Shown: positions 51,512 through 63,026, counted from the first letter of the stretch. The stretch: DNA of 64,000 nucleotides from Azolla caroliniana (GCA_043228905.1 JBHGNT010000004.1:2232001-2296000), one strand, 5' to 3'. The notes: generated by a model not told the origin, from the letters alone. Made by a program: numbers and translations.

Positions 51512-54500
51512 AACACCGGGACATTTGAAACAGGTAATATGTCGCATTTTGAGAACTGTCCATCAAAAAATGACACAAATTAGGGTGATTCACAAAAAGG
51601 GGTGCCACATGCGTAAAGGAATTTTAAAAATGACCAAAAAATATATTGATTTTTAACATGTACGGAAATTTAGGTGTTCAAAAAAATGCCTAAATAATGG
51701 ACATGCCAAACTTACAAATGAATGTCCAAAATGACTAACCCCAATATTTATAGAAATTCTGAATCCAAATCTTGATGTGCAATACAATATTTATAGTTAA
51801 CGTATCAGGACAATCATTTTTCAAGTTTATGTCATCATCTTCATACCCATTGGATGAACTAGTACGAGTTTATGAGGTCTCATCCTCATCATCAATGGCA
51901 ACTAATGCATTGTGTTGATCCAATTGCAATCCAACCTCATCGAGTTTATGAGTCATGCTTCTTGTTTGTCTTTGTGTTGTGTCTGAAGCCACATTCCAGA
52001 TCCTCTTTTAGTATCTTCATTGTGGTCTATCACAGATAACTTGTTTTGGTCAAAGATAAGTCATACACTAATATATAAACATTATCCAATGTAAGAGTAG
52101 ATGTGCTTGATGCATCTTTCCTCCTCACTTTTTGGTTATGATATTTCATTATGTACTTTCCATTTACAAGATTAGATTATGTGAGAGAAGCTTTCTACCA
52201 AAATCATTAGAATCTAAAAAATGTCTTAAAGATGTTTTCCATTTTTCTTAGATTCTCATAGTAAGCCTTTGATGTCGTACAGAAATCCGATTCATTCCAT
52301 CTAGATTTGACGCAACATTTCGAATTTTACTCTATACATCTAGAATTGGATATAATGCATCAGATTCTTGTAAGTCTTGGAATTTTTTTTTAAATTTCCA
52401 TTAAAAAAATACTCTTGCATTTTAATGCATTGCATTGAATTCTAGCTACATAGACTAAAATATGATACATTGCATGGATTTCCCGAAAATACATAAATAA
52501 ATACAAATTGAAAAAATAAAACATTTTCCCATAAATAAATAAATAAACATTTTTTATTTTACTCGTAAATAAATAAATAAAAATTGAAAAATTAGATTTC
52601 AATGGAAATCCAATTCTGTGCATCGGATTCAATTGAAAATCCAATTTCTCTTATTTTTTTGAAAATTTTCTTATTTTTTGAATTTGTTTTTATTTTTCCC
52701 ATAAAAAAATAAATAAAAATTGAAAAAATGGATTTTCAACGGAAATCCGATGCACTGCATCGGATTTTGGTTGAAAGTCCACTTTTACGTATGTTTTTTC
52801 AAATTTGCTTTTTTTCTTGAATTTTTTTGAATTTTTCCCATAAAAAAATAAATAAAAATTGAAAAAATGGATTTTCAACGGAAATCCGATGCACTGCATC
52901 GGATTTTGGTTGAAAGTCCACTTTTACGTATTTTTTTCCAAATTTGCTTTTTTTCTTGATTTTTTTTAATTTTTTTTGAATTTTTTCTATAAAAAATAAA
53001 TAAATATTGAAAAAATAGATTTTCAATCCAAATTTTCATATTTTTTAGAATTTTTTTGGTATTTTGTTTGTCTATTTTCTCATAAATAACTATATAGAAA
53101 TTGAAAAAATGAATTTTCAAAGGAAATCCGATGCAATGCATCGGATTTCTATTGAAAGTCCACTTTTTGCTATTTGTTACCAAATTTTCATATTTAAAAA
53201 TATTTTTTTGTATTTTTTAAATTTGTTTTCATTTTTTCCCATAAATAAATAAATAAAAATTGCAAAAAATGGGTTTTCAACAGAAATCCGATGCACTACA
53301 TCGGATTTCTATTGAAAATCCATTTTGTCTTATTTGTTTCCAATTTTTCAGATATTTTGAATTTGTTTTTGTATTTGTTTTGAATTGTTTTTGTTTTTAT
53401 CATAAATAAATATATAGGAATTGAAAAAAATGGATTTTCAACAGAAATCCGATGCACTGCATCGGATTTCCATTGAAAGTCCACTTTTTCTTGTTTGTTT
53501 ACAAATTTTCTTATTTGTTTATATTTTTCTCTAAAAAAGTGTTAAAAATAAACAAATTGTGATTTTCTCCATTTAAAATGATGTGTTTTCAACGGGAATC
53601 CGATGCAGTGCATCGGATTCCCGTTGAAAACACATCATTTTCAACAGGATTTTCAATGGAAATCCGATGCACTGCATCGGATTTCCGTTGAAAGTCCAAT
53701 ATTTTTCTTATGTTTTTTCATAAAACATTAATTTGCAATTGAAATCCGACTCAATGGTTCAGATTTTGTTGAAAATGTAATATTTTTTTATTATCTCATT
53801 GTTTTATGAAAAACCTAAAAGAAATTTGGATTTTTAATTGAAATTCGATGTAGTGCATTAGATTTCAGTTGGAAATCCACTTTTTTAATATATTTTTATT
53901 TATTTTTTGAAAAAATGAAAAACAATTGAAAAGAAAGAGGATTGCCAGCTAAAATCTGATGCAATGCATCAATGTCTAGCTGTATAGACTACGATCTGAT
54001 TTAGTGTATCGGATTTCAGTTGAAAAGCCGTTTATTATTTTTTTATATGGAAAATAAATAAATAAATAACATTGGAAAAAGAAAAAAGAAAAATGTATTT
54101 TCGACTCTAATCCAACGCATTGCATTAGATTCTAGCTATATATACTAAAATATAATGTAGTGGATAGTATTTTAGCTGAAAATCCATTTTTTATTTTTTA
54201 ATGGAAAAAATTTTAAAAATTACAAAAAAAAAAAAAAACTTGGATTTTCAACTGAAATCTAGTGCATCGCATTGGATTCCAATTAAAAATCCAAGATTTT
54301 TTATTTTTTCAAATTTTATTGTTTCAAATTTTCAATGGGTTTTAGATTAGTTTTCTGACACAGGTATATAATATAAAACTTACATCAATTTAGATTAACG
54401 TTATATTCTATTCTTCAGTTTGATGTTACCTGTGCAATTTCATTTTACTGTCATGTACTACTAAAACATACGCCTTAAAGATTATCAGGAACTCTGTTGC

Positions 54501-55474
54501 ATTAGAGAAGGACCTTAAGCAAGTTAATGTCATCAAAATGAGGATCCAAGGTATCTGGGGTTGTCCTGATCAAGACCAAGAAGTTGGGGCAAAGCATATC
54601 GATAAAACTTAGATGTTCCAGATGACTTTTAGAAAACTTGTGGAACTATAGATGAAGACACAGGGCAACTTGTTGAATTAGAAGACATTTCAGAGTCTGA
54701 ACATACTAACAATTCAACTTAGCGTACTGACGAAGCCAATGAGGACAATCCTGATGAAAGAGCTAATCCTGAGTAGACGGCTTTACCAGGCTTATTATTC
54801 GATTGAATGGTTATGGCTTATTGTAAATTTTGAACAATATGAATTGTTAAATTTTGACGTAATATATAAGTTGAGCTTACTTATAATTTTCGTGTAACAA
54901 TCATTGAACTTAGAAATTAAGTATACTTGTATGTGTACATGTTATCTAAACTCTCCTTTATCATTTGGGGTATATCGGAGATAAGTTTATACTCTATCAT
55001 TTACTCATATGATTGGAATGTTATTGTAGACTAGTTTATTTATACATTGACAGTGTCATGTATCACGTGTCAATGGAAATTTTCTCTTGACATAGTAGTA
55101 TCTCTTAATTGCAAGGTTCACAATTTGCTTTAAGATGTATTATATTTAAATATACACACATAATTAGAAGAAGTCACTTATTCAATGGGGCATGCTTTTT
55201 AGAATATGCACAAGGACCCGTGTTACTATTATACTTGTGTTGACAAATACACCCCTGTCTAAGATTTGGACAAAAACATGGTAGATAGAATATACGTCGG
55301 ATGATTTTGTTGACGTGATATTAGTTAGTTCTTTTTTTCACTATGTTTTCATAAACCACATACACATGCGTCGTGCCTTGTTGAAATTCTGCTTAAATAA
55401 GGCATTTTTTAACATCTCACTAAGATATGAAAAAGAGAATGCGACATATTACCTGTTTCAAATGACCCGGTGTT
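51512..55474. mobile_element. D2: second DNA transposon, 3,963 bp, non-autonomous
   Basis: Inverted termini of about 37 bp with one mismatch begin AACACCGGGACATTTG (51512) and end CAAATGACCCGGTGTT (55474). The 4-bp duplication CCTT flanks it (51508-51511, 55475-55478). No intact transposase was found. At 54650-54780 one frame reads EDTGQLVELEDISESEHTNNS with later stops, perhaps a relic of a gene. The middle is an AT-rich field of hairpin repeats. The termini differ from those of N4. Confidence 0.87.
52590..54330. repeat. Array of AT-rich hairpin repeats in D2
   Basis: Units of about 135-250 bp each contain a near-perfect inverted repeat centred on ccgatgca/tgcatcgg, with arms extending into 'ttttcaacggaaat' and its complement. 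Clear copies are centred at about 52754, 52894, 53135, 53295, 53454, 53608 and 53674, with more decayed copies to 54330. The copy at 53575-53641 is a perfect palindrome with 33-bp arms and a single central base. Confidence 0.88.
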
Positions 55475-55478
55475 CCTT

Positions 55479-56151
55479 GTACAAATCGTGTAAATGATAG
55501 TTAATTTGGGACAGAGGATCCCATGTAATAAGGGATTTATCCCACATTGTTACGCATTCCTCTCCTTGTTCTATAAAAGGAAGGGAGCGCCCTTTGTAAA
55601 GGGGTTACCCATTTTGTGTTAGAGGGTATATCGTTAGTTTAGGTTTAGGCAATTTCTCTTATTCTTGCTTCGTTCTAGGGTTTCATCTTGGTACTTCCCT
55701 CTCTTCTTCTTCTTCATCGTGTGGGTGGAGAGTTCGTGTCGGTTTTGGGTTTGCTTCTACCCGGCCTCCTATGCAAGACCCCGCTCGGCGCGACGAGCCT
55801 GAGAGCTCCCCGATCGGCGGCTTGGCAACAGACTGTTGTTGTAACCTACCCTACCTCGGTCCGGCTCAAAGCCGGGGTTGTATCTTTCCCCCTGTAATAT
55901 ATATACTTATACCTGTCTATGCATATTGGTGTATTGGCGGTGTCGGGAACATAGCCCTTGTTCCCTATGCATAAGAGTCGGTGTCCTACGCATGCTCTCT
56001 CTCTCTCTCTTGTCTCTTTCTTTCTCTCTCTCTCTTGTGTTCGGTTGCCTCCGGGACGTGCCCGAATTCGGTTTCTCGGCACCCCTTTCTCCCTAGTCTG
56101 AGACCCCCGTGGTCCCCCACCTTCTACACGCACGCGCATAATAACGCAACA
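55479..56151 (+). repeat. Plus-strand gypsy LTR, part 2
   Basis: It continues from 51511. A TATA-like box (tctataaaagg) lies at about 55571, preceded by ttatcccacattgt as in the partner LTR. It ends in acgcacgcgcataataacgcaaca at 56151. The whole LTR without D2 would be 754 bp. Confidence 0.75.
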
Positions 56152-56155
56152 TGGA

Positions 56156-56679
56156 TGTCACGTTGTTACGCGCGTGCGTGTAGAAGGGGCGGGACCACGG
56201 GGGTCTTGGACTAGGGAATAGAGGAGAAAGAATAAGATATGATATGGAGGCTTAGCTCAAGAGGAGAAGAAGAAAGAATAAGAGCATGACATAGAAGGAG
56301 AGATCGGCCAAGGCAAGATGCTCAACAAGTTATATTAAACGAACGAATGATTACAACAATGGTGGCCGCATGGACCGCATCAAAACTATGAGAAAACCCT
56401 CACCGGGGATGAACAAGGAGACCCTAAATGAAACCCTAACCCTAAAATGGTAAGAACTCTACAATAAGTGGTATACTTTTCATACGCAAAATAGGCAACC
56501 CCTTCATAAGTGACCCCTCCCTTCCTTTTATAGCCCGAGGGAGGGACCTTACAATGTGGGATAAAATTTCCCCTCTTATTTCTATACACCATTTCCTAAT
56601 ATACATGTGCACATGGTGCACACCACCGATTTGCCAATTCCACCCCGGTTTCCGCCTATGGACGAAAATCTTCACGACA
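56156..56679 (-). repeat. Minus-strand gypsy LTR, head-to-head with the preceding one
   Basis: It runs TGTCACGTTGTTACG to CTTCACGACA on the plus strand (524 bp). Only TGGA separates it from the plus-strand LTR. A reversed TATA (ccttttatagcccg) lies near 56523. Aaaccctaaccctaaaa text lies at about 56425-56450. After it the E4 protease resumes. Confidence 0.85.
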
Positions 56680-56683
56680 TCGT

Positions 56684-58036
56684 GCCACGGAGGAGCTACA
56701 CGGGGCATGCTCGAATGTCCTAGTGAAGGTCAGGGATGTCGAGGTCGACCATCACTTCTTCGTGCAAGAGACATCCTCCCATCCGGTCATCCTCGGCGAA
56801 CCTTACATTACGGCAGCTCGAATGGAAAGGAAGGTGCCAGAAAACGGTTCAGCCAACGCTAGAATGAAGAGTCAGGATGGCCGGCACTCCGTTCAATTCT
56901 TGATAGTCCGGCCGAACCATGATCGAAATCGCGAGTCTCTCGGCATCGACAACCGAGAGGATGTTTGGAGAGGGTTATCAAGGCGTGGGGCCGCAATAAG
57001 TTCGGACAATTGGAAGAAACCCCACATTTGAGCCATAGGTAGGAGATTTTGGCCCTCCATTAATGGAGGTTGTACCATAACCGGCATTAGCGGACGGGAG
57101 AAGAGGCAGGTCAAAGGACGCTTGAGGCCATGCGGTGCCTTGGGCCCCGGTGACGAGATTGGTGGTGCCGGGGAGGCGGTCTCATTCGACGACACCCTTG
57201 GAGAAATCGCGAGGGTAGCCGAAGAGGATCTGCGCGAAGACCAGATGATTCCGGTCAATTTAGTGGAGATATACGAAGTCATCACGGATTTCGGGGGGAT
57301 GTTCGGGTCAGATCGGATGGCCCGAGTTGAAACCAAGTACAAGGCTGTGGACCGGAAAGTGAGGCCTGTCGTGGCTTCCTTGCCGGAGGACAGTTGGGAG
57401 CGGATGAAAGGGGTCGCGACGGACCTGAGTTTACGAGATCCGGCCGACATAGGACACCGGTTCACCGAGGAGACACTACGGAAGCTCAAGATTGGTGGGG
57501 GTGGCTTCCTACTGCCTGCGGAGGAGGTTCAGTTTCGGAGGATGCTCGGAAGGCACAGGAAAGCCTTTGCTCTCTCGCCGGGGGAGATCGGGTGCGTGGA
57601 CCCGACGATCGTGGAGCCAATCGTGATCCTCACGGTACCACACGTACCGTGGAATCTCAAGCCGGTTCCGGTACCGAGAGCTCACATACCGAAGTTGACG
57701 GAGCTGCTCAAACAGAAGATTGAGATGGGGATCCTCGAGCTGTCGAGCGCCCCATACTCGAATCGGTGGTTTACAATGCCGAAGAAGAATGGCACACTAC
57801 GCTTCATTCAGGACCGAGGCCGGTCAACAAGGTGACCATTCGAAACGCAGGGATTAGGCCGACAAATGACGAGTTTGCGGAGGCCTTCGCAAGGAGGTCG
57901 ATCTACTCAATCGATGACTTGTACTCCGGATATGACCAGTTCCAGCTATCCATGGAGAGTAGGGATATCAAGACGATGTGAACCCCTCTCGACCTAGTTC
58001 GAATGTGTACCCTACCGAAAGGAGGAACCAACTCGG
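56684..58036 (+). pseudogene. E4 protease end and RT (broken)
   Basis: The frame continues the protease of 51430 (ATEELHGACSNVLVKVRDVE, VILGEPYITAARMERK), then the PR-RT linker (57122-57600) and RT: KAFALSPGEIGCVDPTI, VPVPRAHIPKLTELLKQKIE and RSIYSIDDLYSGYDQFQLSM. There is a small deletion near 57813 (IQDRGRSTR) and a TGA at about 57979. It stops at TNSV (58036), where an LTR start follows. RNase H and integrase are absent. Confidence 0.83.
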
Positions 58037-58078
58037 TGTCGTGAGGATTTTCGTCCATGGTGAGAAAACCAAGTTGGA
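58037..58078 (+). repeat. Start of a gypsy LTR (42-bp remnant)
   Basis: TGTCGTGAGGATTTTCGTCC matches the first bases of the LTR group read from 56679 backwards. It is cut off after 'gagaaaaccaagttgg' by unrelated sequence. The bases before it are TCGG. Confidence 0.6.
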
Positions 58079-58780
58079 TGGATAAAATGGGGATGTGCAA
58101 CATTGCACATGCACTTGGAATATTTGTAAAAGAAACAAATGTAAAAAAGGAAGATGTATTCTTACCACATGCACTAAGGGTTGCCATTGGTCAACTTAGA
58201 ATATCATCTCACCGACTTGAGATTGAGAATGGACGTACTAATGGAGTCCCTAGGGAGGAAAGGATATGTAGGTTATGCCACATAGAGATAGAGGATGAGT
58301 ATCATTTTACATGCAAATGTCCCACCTATGCCGAGATAAGGGCAAAATACCAAGACATACTTGGTTCCTCTCCCACCCTCCCTAAACTATTAGATACACT
58401 AGATATAAAGAAATTAGGCAGATACATCTTAGAATTGAAACAACACGGAGAGAATAAGTTACAAAACATTGATAATAATGTTGCTAATGTTTACCAACAT
58501 GTAACAAATGAAGTTTTTCAGGAACATGGGGAGACAATGAATGTCGACACACCTCACCACTCAGGCTTTTCCTTGATGAAGCAGAAAATCAAAGAAGAAC
58601 CAAACGCCCTCGGATGTCAGGTTTCAAAGCAACCCGACGAGATGTCGAAGCAATAAAGAAAATTAGGGAACGTGAGCTACACCGCCTAGAAGCCATGGCG
58701 GGGGCACTCTATACACCGGGACCATGGGTCACATCCACACCAAAAACCTTTGACCTCCCACTTCTTTTTGAGAGACTTGG
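58079..58780 (+). pseudogene. C-terminal fragment of a non-LTR-type retroelement with zinc finger
   Basis: The frame 58057-58656 reads LRISSHRLEIENGRTNGVPREERICRLC, then HIEIEDEYHFTCKCPTYAEIR. This is a CX2C-X8-H-X4-C finger of the type found at the end of reverse transcriptases of LINE-like elements. The preceding residues (SWMDKMGMCNIAHALGIFVKE) also fit the linker of such proteins. No RT core is present, so it is a 3' fragment. A second frame continues to about 58790 (EAMAGALYTPGPWVTS, LLFERLGWK). It could instead be a captured host fragment, which is less likely. Confidence 0.55.
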
Positions 58781-58944
58781 GTGGAAATGAAATTAGGCTT
58801 AGTGCAAAGTTTTGTACACTACTAGAACTCTTTTAGCTTAAGCTATTTTCTTTTATTTTAGTTTTGATGATTGTATAAACACTCATTTTTGTTGTAAACC
58901 AACTATCTCATGGGCCAATTTTGGCCTCAAAAGACGTTAATATA

Positions 58945-58948
<4 letters not shown>

Positions 58949-58992
<44 letters not shown>
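58949..58992 (+). repeat. (TC)22 microsatellite
   Basis: A perfect TC run of 44 bases, in sequence that otherwise has no feature. Confidence 0.95.
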
Positions 58993-58993
<1 letters not shown>

Positions 58994-61350
58994 ACTACAC
59001 AACACATACACACACCTTCTGCTACACAGAATCATATCTTATTCTTTAGATCTATGTACTGCATAATTTCTTGGAGAAAGAGTCTTGTTGTTTTGATGTT
59101 TATTGTCCACATGGTCCCAATCTCCTTGATTTGGGATCACTCTTAATCTTAACAATCCTCCATCATAGCTTTAATAAAGATTTGAGAGTTGACACTAGCA
59201 TCAATGTTTTTGTAAACAATATATTTACAATAGTTGTGATATAAGATAATCAATAAAGTATGACCTGTCAGGGTCGTCGCCAAAAACAAGTTTTAAATGA
59301 AGAAGAGAATGAGACGTAGAAAATAAGAGAGGAATGAGAGAGAAATATGAAGATCTTGCCAAATTATGTATTAGCAATTAGAATGAGGGTTACAAGAGTA
59401 TGCCGAAGATTGGCGTTGAACTGGAATGGTTCAACAATATTTAGCTACATGTTTATATAGCATGCTTTGGATACATGCATGCTCACCTCCTCATAGGCAC
59501 GCATGATCGCCACTTGGCATTCATGCAAGCATGACACTTGGTAATCATATGTTAGCCTATACAGTGGCGACATTTCAAAATATTATGTATGTTTCTTATT
59601 GATTTAATCTAATAATTTATAATCTAATAAATGTAACATAATGGATTCTAGTGGTTGAGCCATACATCCTCTTTGAGGAGGTCATGGGTTCAAATTTCTA
59701 TGACGAGTCTTAGAGTTTTGGTATATGTTCATAACATGACAAATTAATTCCCAAATGCCCCTAAGTTCTCATTATTTCATGTAGTCCTACTAGATCAACA
59801 ACACATTGTGTTCTTAACAAAGTGGAAAACACGTTATTCTTTATTTCCTCTAATTCCTCTAAATTCTTATTATTTCCTGAAGTGCCCTAGATAAACCCCC
59901 CTCTCACACAACTTTACGTTGTTTTCTCATATGTTGAATTCATTCCCTTATTGTAAACTATATGTGCTATTTAGTATTTGAGGAGTTATATGGCCTATGA
60001 ATTTGAAGTTGTAGCTACAAGTTGTCTTACAAATGTTCACAATGAAGAAGTTTGGTACTCTAGGCCCTTGTTACTTGATATTTGTTAGTAGTTATATTGT
60101 CACTCATGTCCTAATTTCCTCACATGTAATGCTTTGACATTGTGCTTTAGTATGTAATTAATTGTCCTAAGGAGACACTTACAGCCTTCTTTTCACAAAA
60201 TGACTTTACAAGTCTCACAAAAGAGGTGTGATGAGCAATCGTAGGAAAAGTTTTGAGTCCAAGGATAATTAGGCATATTTGATAGAAACCAAGTCTGAAT
60301 TCATTCCCTACTCATGCCACACCATACAATGCATACATTTAGGCAGTAAATTGTTTCTTTAGAGTGGACATTTGAAACATAAGAGATTGGTTAATTGTAG
60401 TCCCACATTTTCTCATGTTTTCCCAAAAGGTTGGAATATACAAACCAATGAGCTACCCCTCTCCACCATCCCATGATGTCTTGCTTCATTTCCTCTCTAA
60501 GTAATCATGTATAAGTTGTACATGTGAATGTAATCATGCAATACCATTCATAGTTTGTTGGAAGCAACACAAGTGTTGCTGACTTGAGCATCAATAGGAC
60601 TCCTCACATCAGAAAATGCGGCTTTGGATGATATTTAGTACAGTAATTTAGGCATCAAGCATATAATGGTGATTTTGGAGCTTTGCCAAAGCACGGTCTT
60701 CGAAGGACGAGTCTCTCTTCGAGTCAAGACGAGGAGAAGTGAGAAATCGAATGGAAAATAAAAAAAATTTTAAATCAAGAAGGCAACACTACCAATAAGT
60801 ACATAAATAAAAAAATTTGTTAATTAAATATGTAAACGAATCAATAATAGATAGATATGTAGATAAATAAAATAACTTAATAATTAGATTAATAAGTTAA
60901 AAAATTAATAGATAGATAAATAAGTAAGTAAATAAATTATTAGATTAATAAATTAAAGGAAACTGAAAAAAAGGTAGGAATCGACGCCATTGATATGAAC
61001 CTCAAGTCGTGACGATTGACGAACAAACTCCGTCTCCGTCTCTCTCTGTCTCTCTCTCTCCGCGGCTCTGTCTCCTCCCACAGGAAGGCAAAAGCAAAAG
61101 CAAAAGCAAAGGCAATAGCAAAAATGCAGAAACGCAGAGCCCAAATCCAAATGAACAGGCCGCGCATGGGTGGCTAATTCGCTACAGAGATGATCATCCC
61201 ATACTAAGGTACTCCTCACTGGATGCATCTACGACTGCAACATCAACACTAATCTCAATCTCTCTTCATTCCAAACGATTCATCAATAACCTTTTAAATA
61301 CTTGTTGTTGGCATTATAGGTTAGTTTCTGGCCCTTATATATATAGATAG
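58993..61350. other. AT-rich intergenic region with a SINE-like remnant
   Basis: No coding region is supported. Positions 59300-59720 resemble 60-420 (GA-rich run, 'ttgaactggaatggttcaaca', then 'gtggttgagcc' and 'ggtcatgggttcaaat', like tRNA boxes A and B). Positions 60780-60960 are simple aataaataa text. Positions 61080-61130 hold several gcaaaa repeats. Confidence 0.4.
61334..61346 (+). promoter_or_regulatory. Possible TATA box of the SHIPPO-repeat gene
   Basis: The text cttatatatatag lies about 190 bases before the ATG at 61536, in otherwise mixed sequence. A tgatga-rich stretch separates it from the ORF. There is no direct evidence of a start site. Confidence 0.35.
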
Positions 61351-61535
61351 ATTTTTTTTATCAGAAAGGAGCTCGCATGATGATAATGATGATGATGGAG
61401 ATGGTGATGATGCGCATGATCATATCATGGAAGATAGCTTGATCATGACAACCAGCGAAACGATGCCTTACATAGCATAGAAGGAGACAGAGAAAGATAT
61501 AGAAGAGAAGAAGATAAAGTTCTAACATAGTAATC

Positions 61536-63026
61536 ATGGCCCATAAGCAGATAAGTGATGGAGACAAGGACCAGGGAGTGAGGGAGAATTCAGCGAGTTC
61601 TGCGGTCCGATCGTTGCCGCCCATATCGGGCCGGCACATGCACCCTGGTGACCCGGCCATCAGGTCATCAGGTGTGAAAGCGTCTGATGGGGCCGGAAAT
61701 CGATACAATGGCGATCGGCAACAGCCTACTACAACCTCATCGGGACCAATGCCCGGACGCCTCATCCGGGCGGTCGGACACATCTCCCCCGCTCGTCGCT
61801 CCTTCTATGGCAAAGACTCCCAACCCGGGCCCGCTTCTTACAACATAAACGCTCGCTTCACCCGGCCATCGCCCCCTTCTTTCTCCTTCGGCTCGCAACT
61901 CCCGACCTCCCTCAAAGACTCGGCTTACACCCCGGGCCCAGGCGCATACTCCCTCCGTGGCTCGTTGCTCGGACCTTCCTTCTCGATCAGCGGTAGAGAA
62001 TCCGACGGCTCGAAGCGCTCCGACACCCCGGGGCCTGGTGCGTACCACAAGAGCAATGGTGTCTACGGCCCTGCATTCTCATTAGCCGCCCGGATCCCCG
62101 CGTGCCGCCGATCGGCTAGCCCCGGGCCCGGGGATTACCACCACGTCAACAAACCCGCGGGACCGGCATTCAGCCTCCTCAGCCGGCTTCAGACCGCTCG
62201 CATCGAAAGCACGCCCGGCCCAGGGGCATACAATAACCCGGCCGCCTCGACATCCCGGCCTTCCTCGCCCGCATTCTCTATCACCAGCAAGGCCGTGGAC
62301 CGGACCAAGGATCAAGCCCCCGGCCCCGGGAGCTACTCCCTCCCGACAACCCTAGAAGGGCCATCCTTCAGCCTCTTGGCGAAGGTCGGGCCACCACCGA
62401 CCAAGGCAGGCGAAACACCGGGCCCCGGCCGCTACAATCTCCGCACTCGGCCCGACTCACCCGCATTCAGCTTCGGAACGAAGCTCATAGATCAAGCGAA
62501 TGCGGCCGACCGGTCGAGGTCACCGGGGCCAGGGCAGTATTACACGAGAGGCACGGCCACCAGCTGCGGAAGCGGCCGGAGCAGCAGCTTGAGCTTTACA
62601 TTCGGGATGAGGGTGCCAGGTGGCAAGCGCGCGATGGGACCGGGGCCCGGGAGCTACGAATACGTAAGCAAGCCAGGCGGGCCCTCCCATTCGCTACATT
62701 GGCGGTTCGACAGCCGGAACGGTATGAACACGAGATGTGGTCCGGGACCGGGAGCCTATAATGTGGTCACGAAGCCAGACGGGCCCGCAATGTCTCTAGG
62801 GGGCCGAACCGGAGTTTCACATTGGCACTCTCAAACCCCAGGGCCGGGTGCGTATGAGCCCAGTCGTCAATTCGTTACACACGCGGCACCCAAGTTTACC
62901 CTAGGCCATCGTCTCCACGCATCCTTGGGTTGCGGTGGGGAACTAGAAACGAGGCCGGGTCCCGGCGCATATAGCCCTTTTATCCGCTCTGGTGCACCTG
63001 CGTTTTCGATGCTTTCTCGCTTTTGA
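61536..63026 (+). CDS. SHIPPO/STPGR-repeat protein (ODF3/CIMAP-like), 496 residues
   Basis: Twelve P-G-P-(G/A)-x-Y motifs occur from residue 96 (QPGPASY) to about 475 (RPGPGAY), about 30-40 residues apart, each followed by a 'GPAFSL' or 'SPAFSF' type segment. This is the SHIPPO repeat of outer-dense-fibre-3 and related proteins, which bind in or around microtubules of motile cilia and flagella. Residues 1-75 are Ser/Gly-rich and probably disordered. The gene has one exon and is much more GC-rich than the flanking DNA. It is the only clear host gene in the window, and its presence suggests that the organism makes flagellated cells, probably sperm. Other STPGR-family members are possible, so I assign no symbol. 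Confidence 0.93.
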   Translation: MAHKQISDGDKDQGVRENSASSAVRSLPPISGRHMHPGDPAIRSSGVKASDGAGNRYNGDRQQPTTTSSGPMPGRLIRAVGHISPARRSFYGKDSQPGPASYNINARFTRPSPPSFSFGSQLPTSLKDSAYTPGPGAYSLRGSLLGPSFSISGRESDGSKRSDTPGPGAYHKSNGVYGPAFSLAARIPACRRSASPGPGDYHHVNKPAGPAFSLLSRLQTARIESTPGPGAYNNPAASTSRPSSPAFSITSKAVDRTKDQAPGPGSYSLPTTLEGPSFSLLAKVGPPPTKAGETPGPGRYNLRTRPDSPAFSFGTKLIDQANAADRSRSPGPGQYYTRGTATSCGSGRSSSLSFTFGMRVPGGKRAMGPGPGSYEYVSKPGGPSHSLHWRFDSRNGMNTRCGPGPGAYNVVTKPDGPAMSLGGRTGVSHWHSQTPGPGAYEPSRQFVTHAAPKFTLGHRLHASLGCGGELETRPGPGAYSPFIRSGAPAFSMLSRF

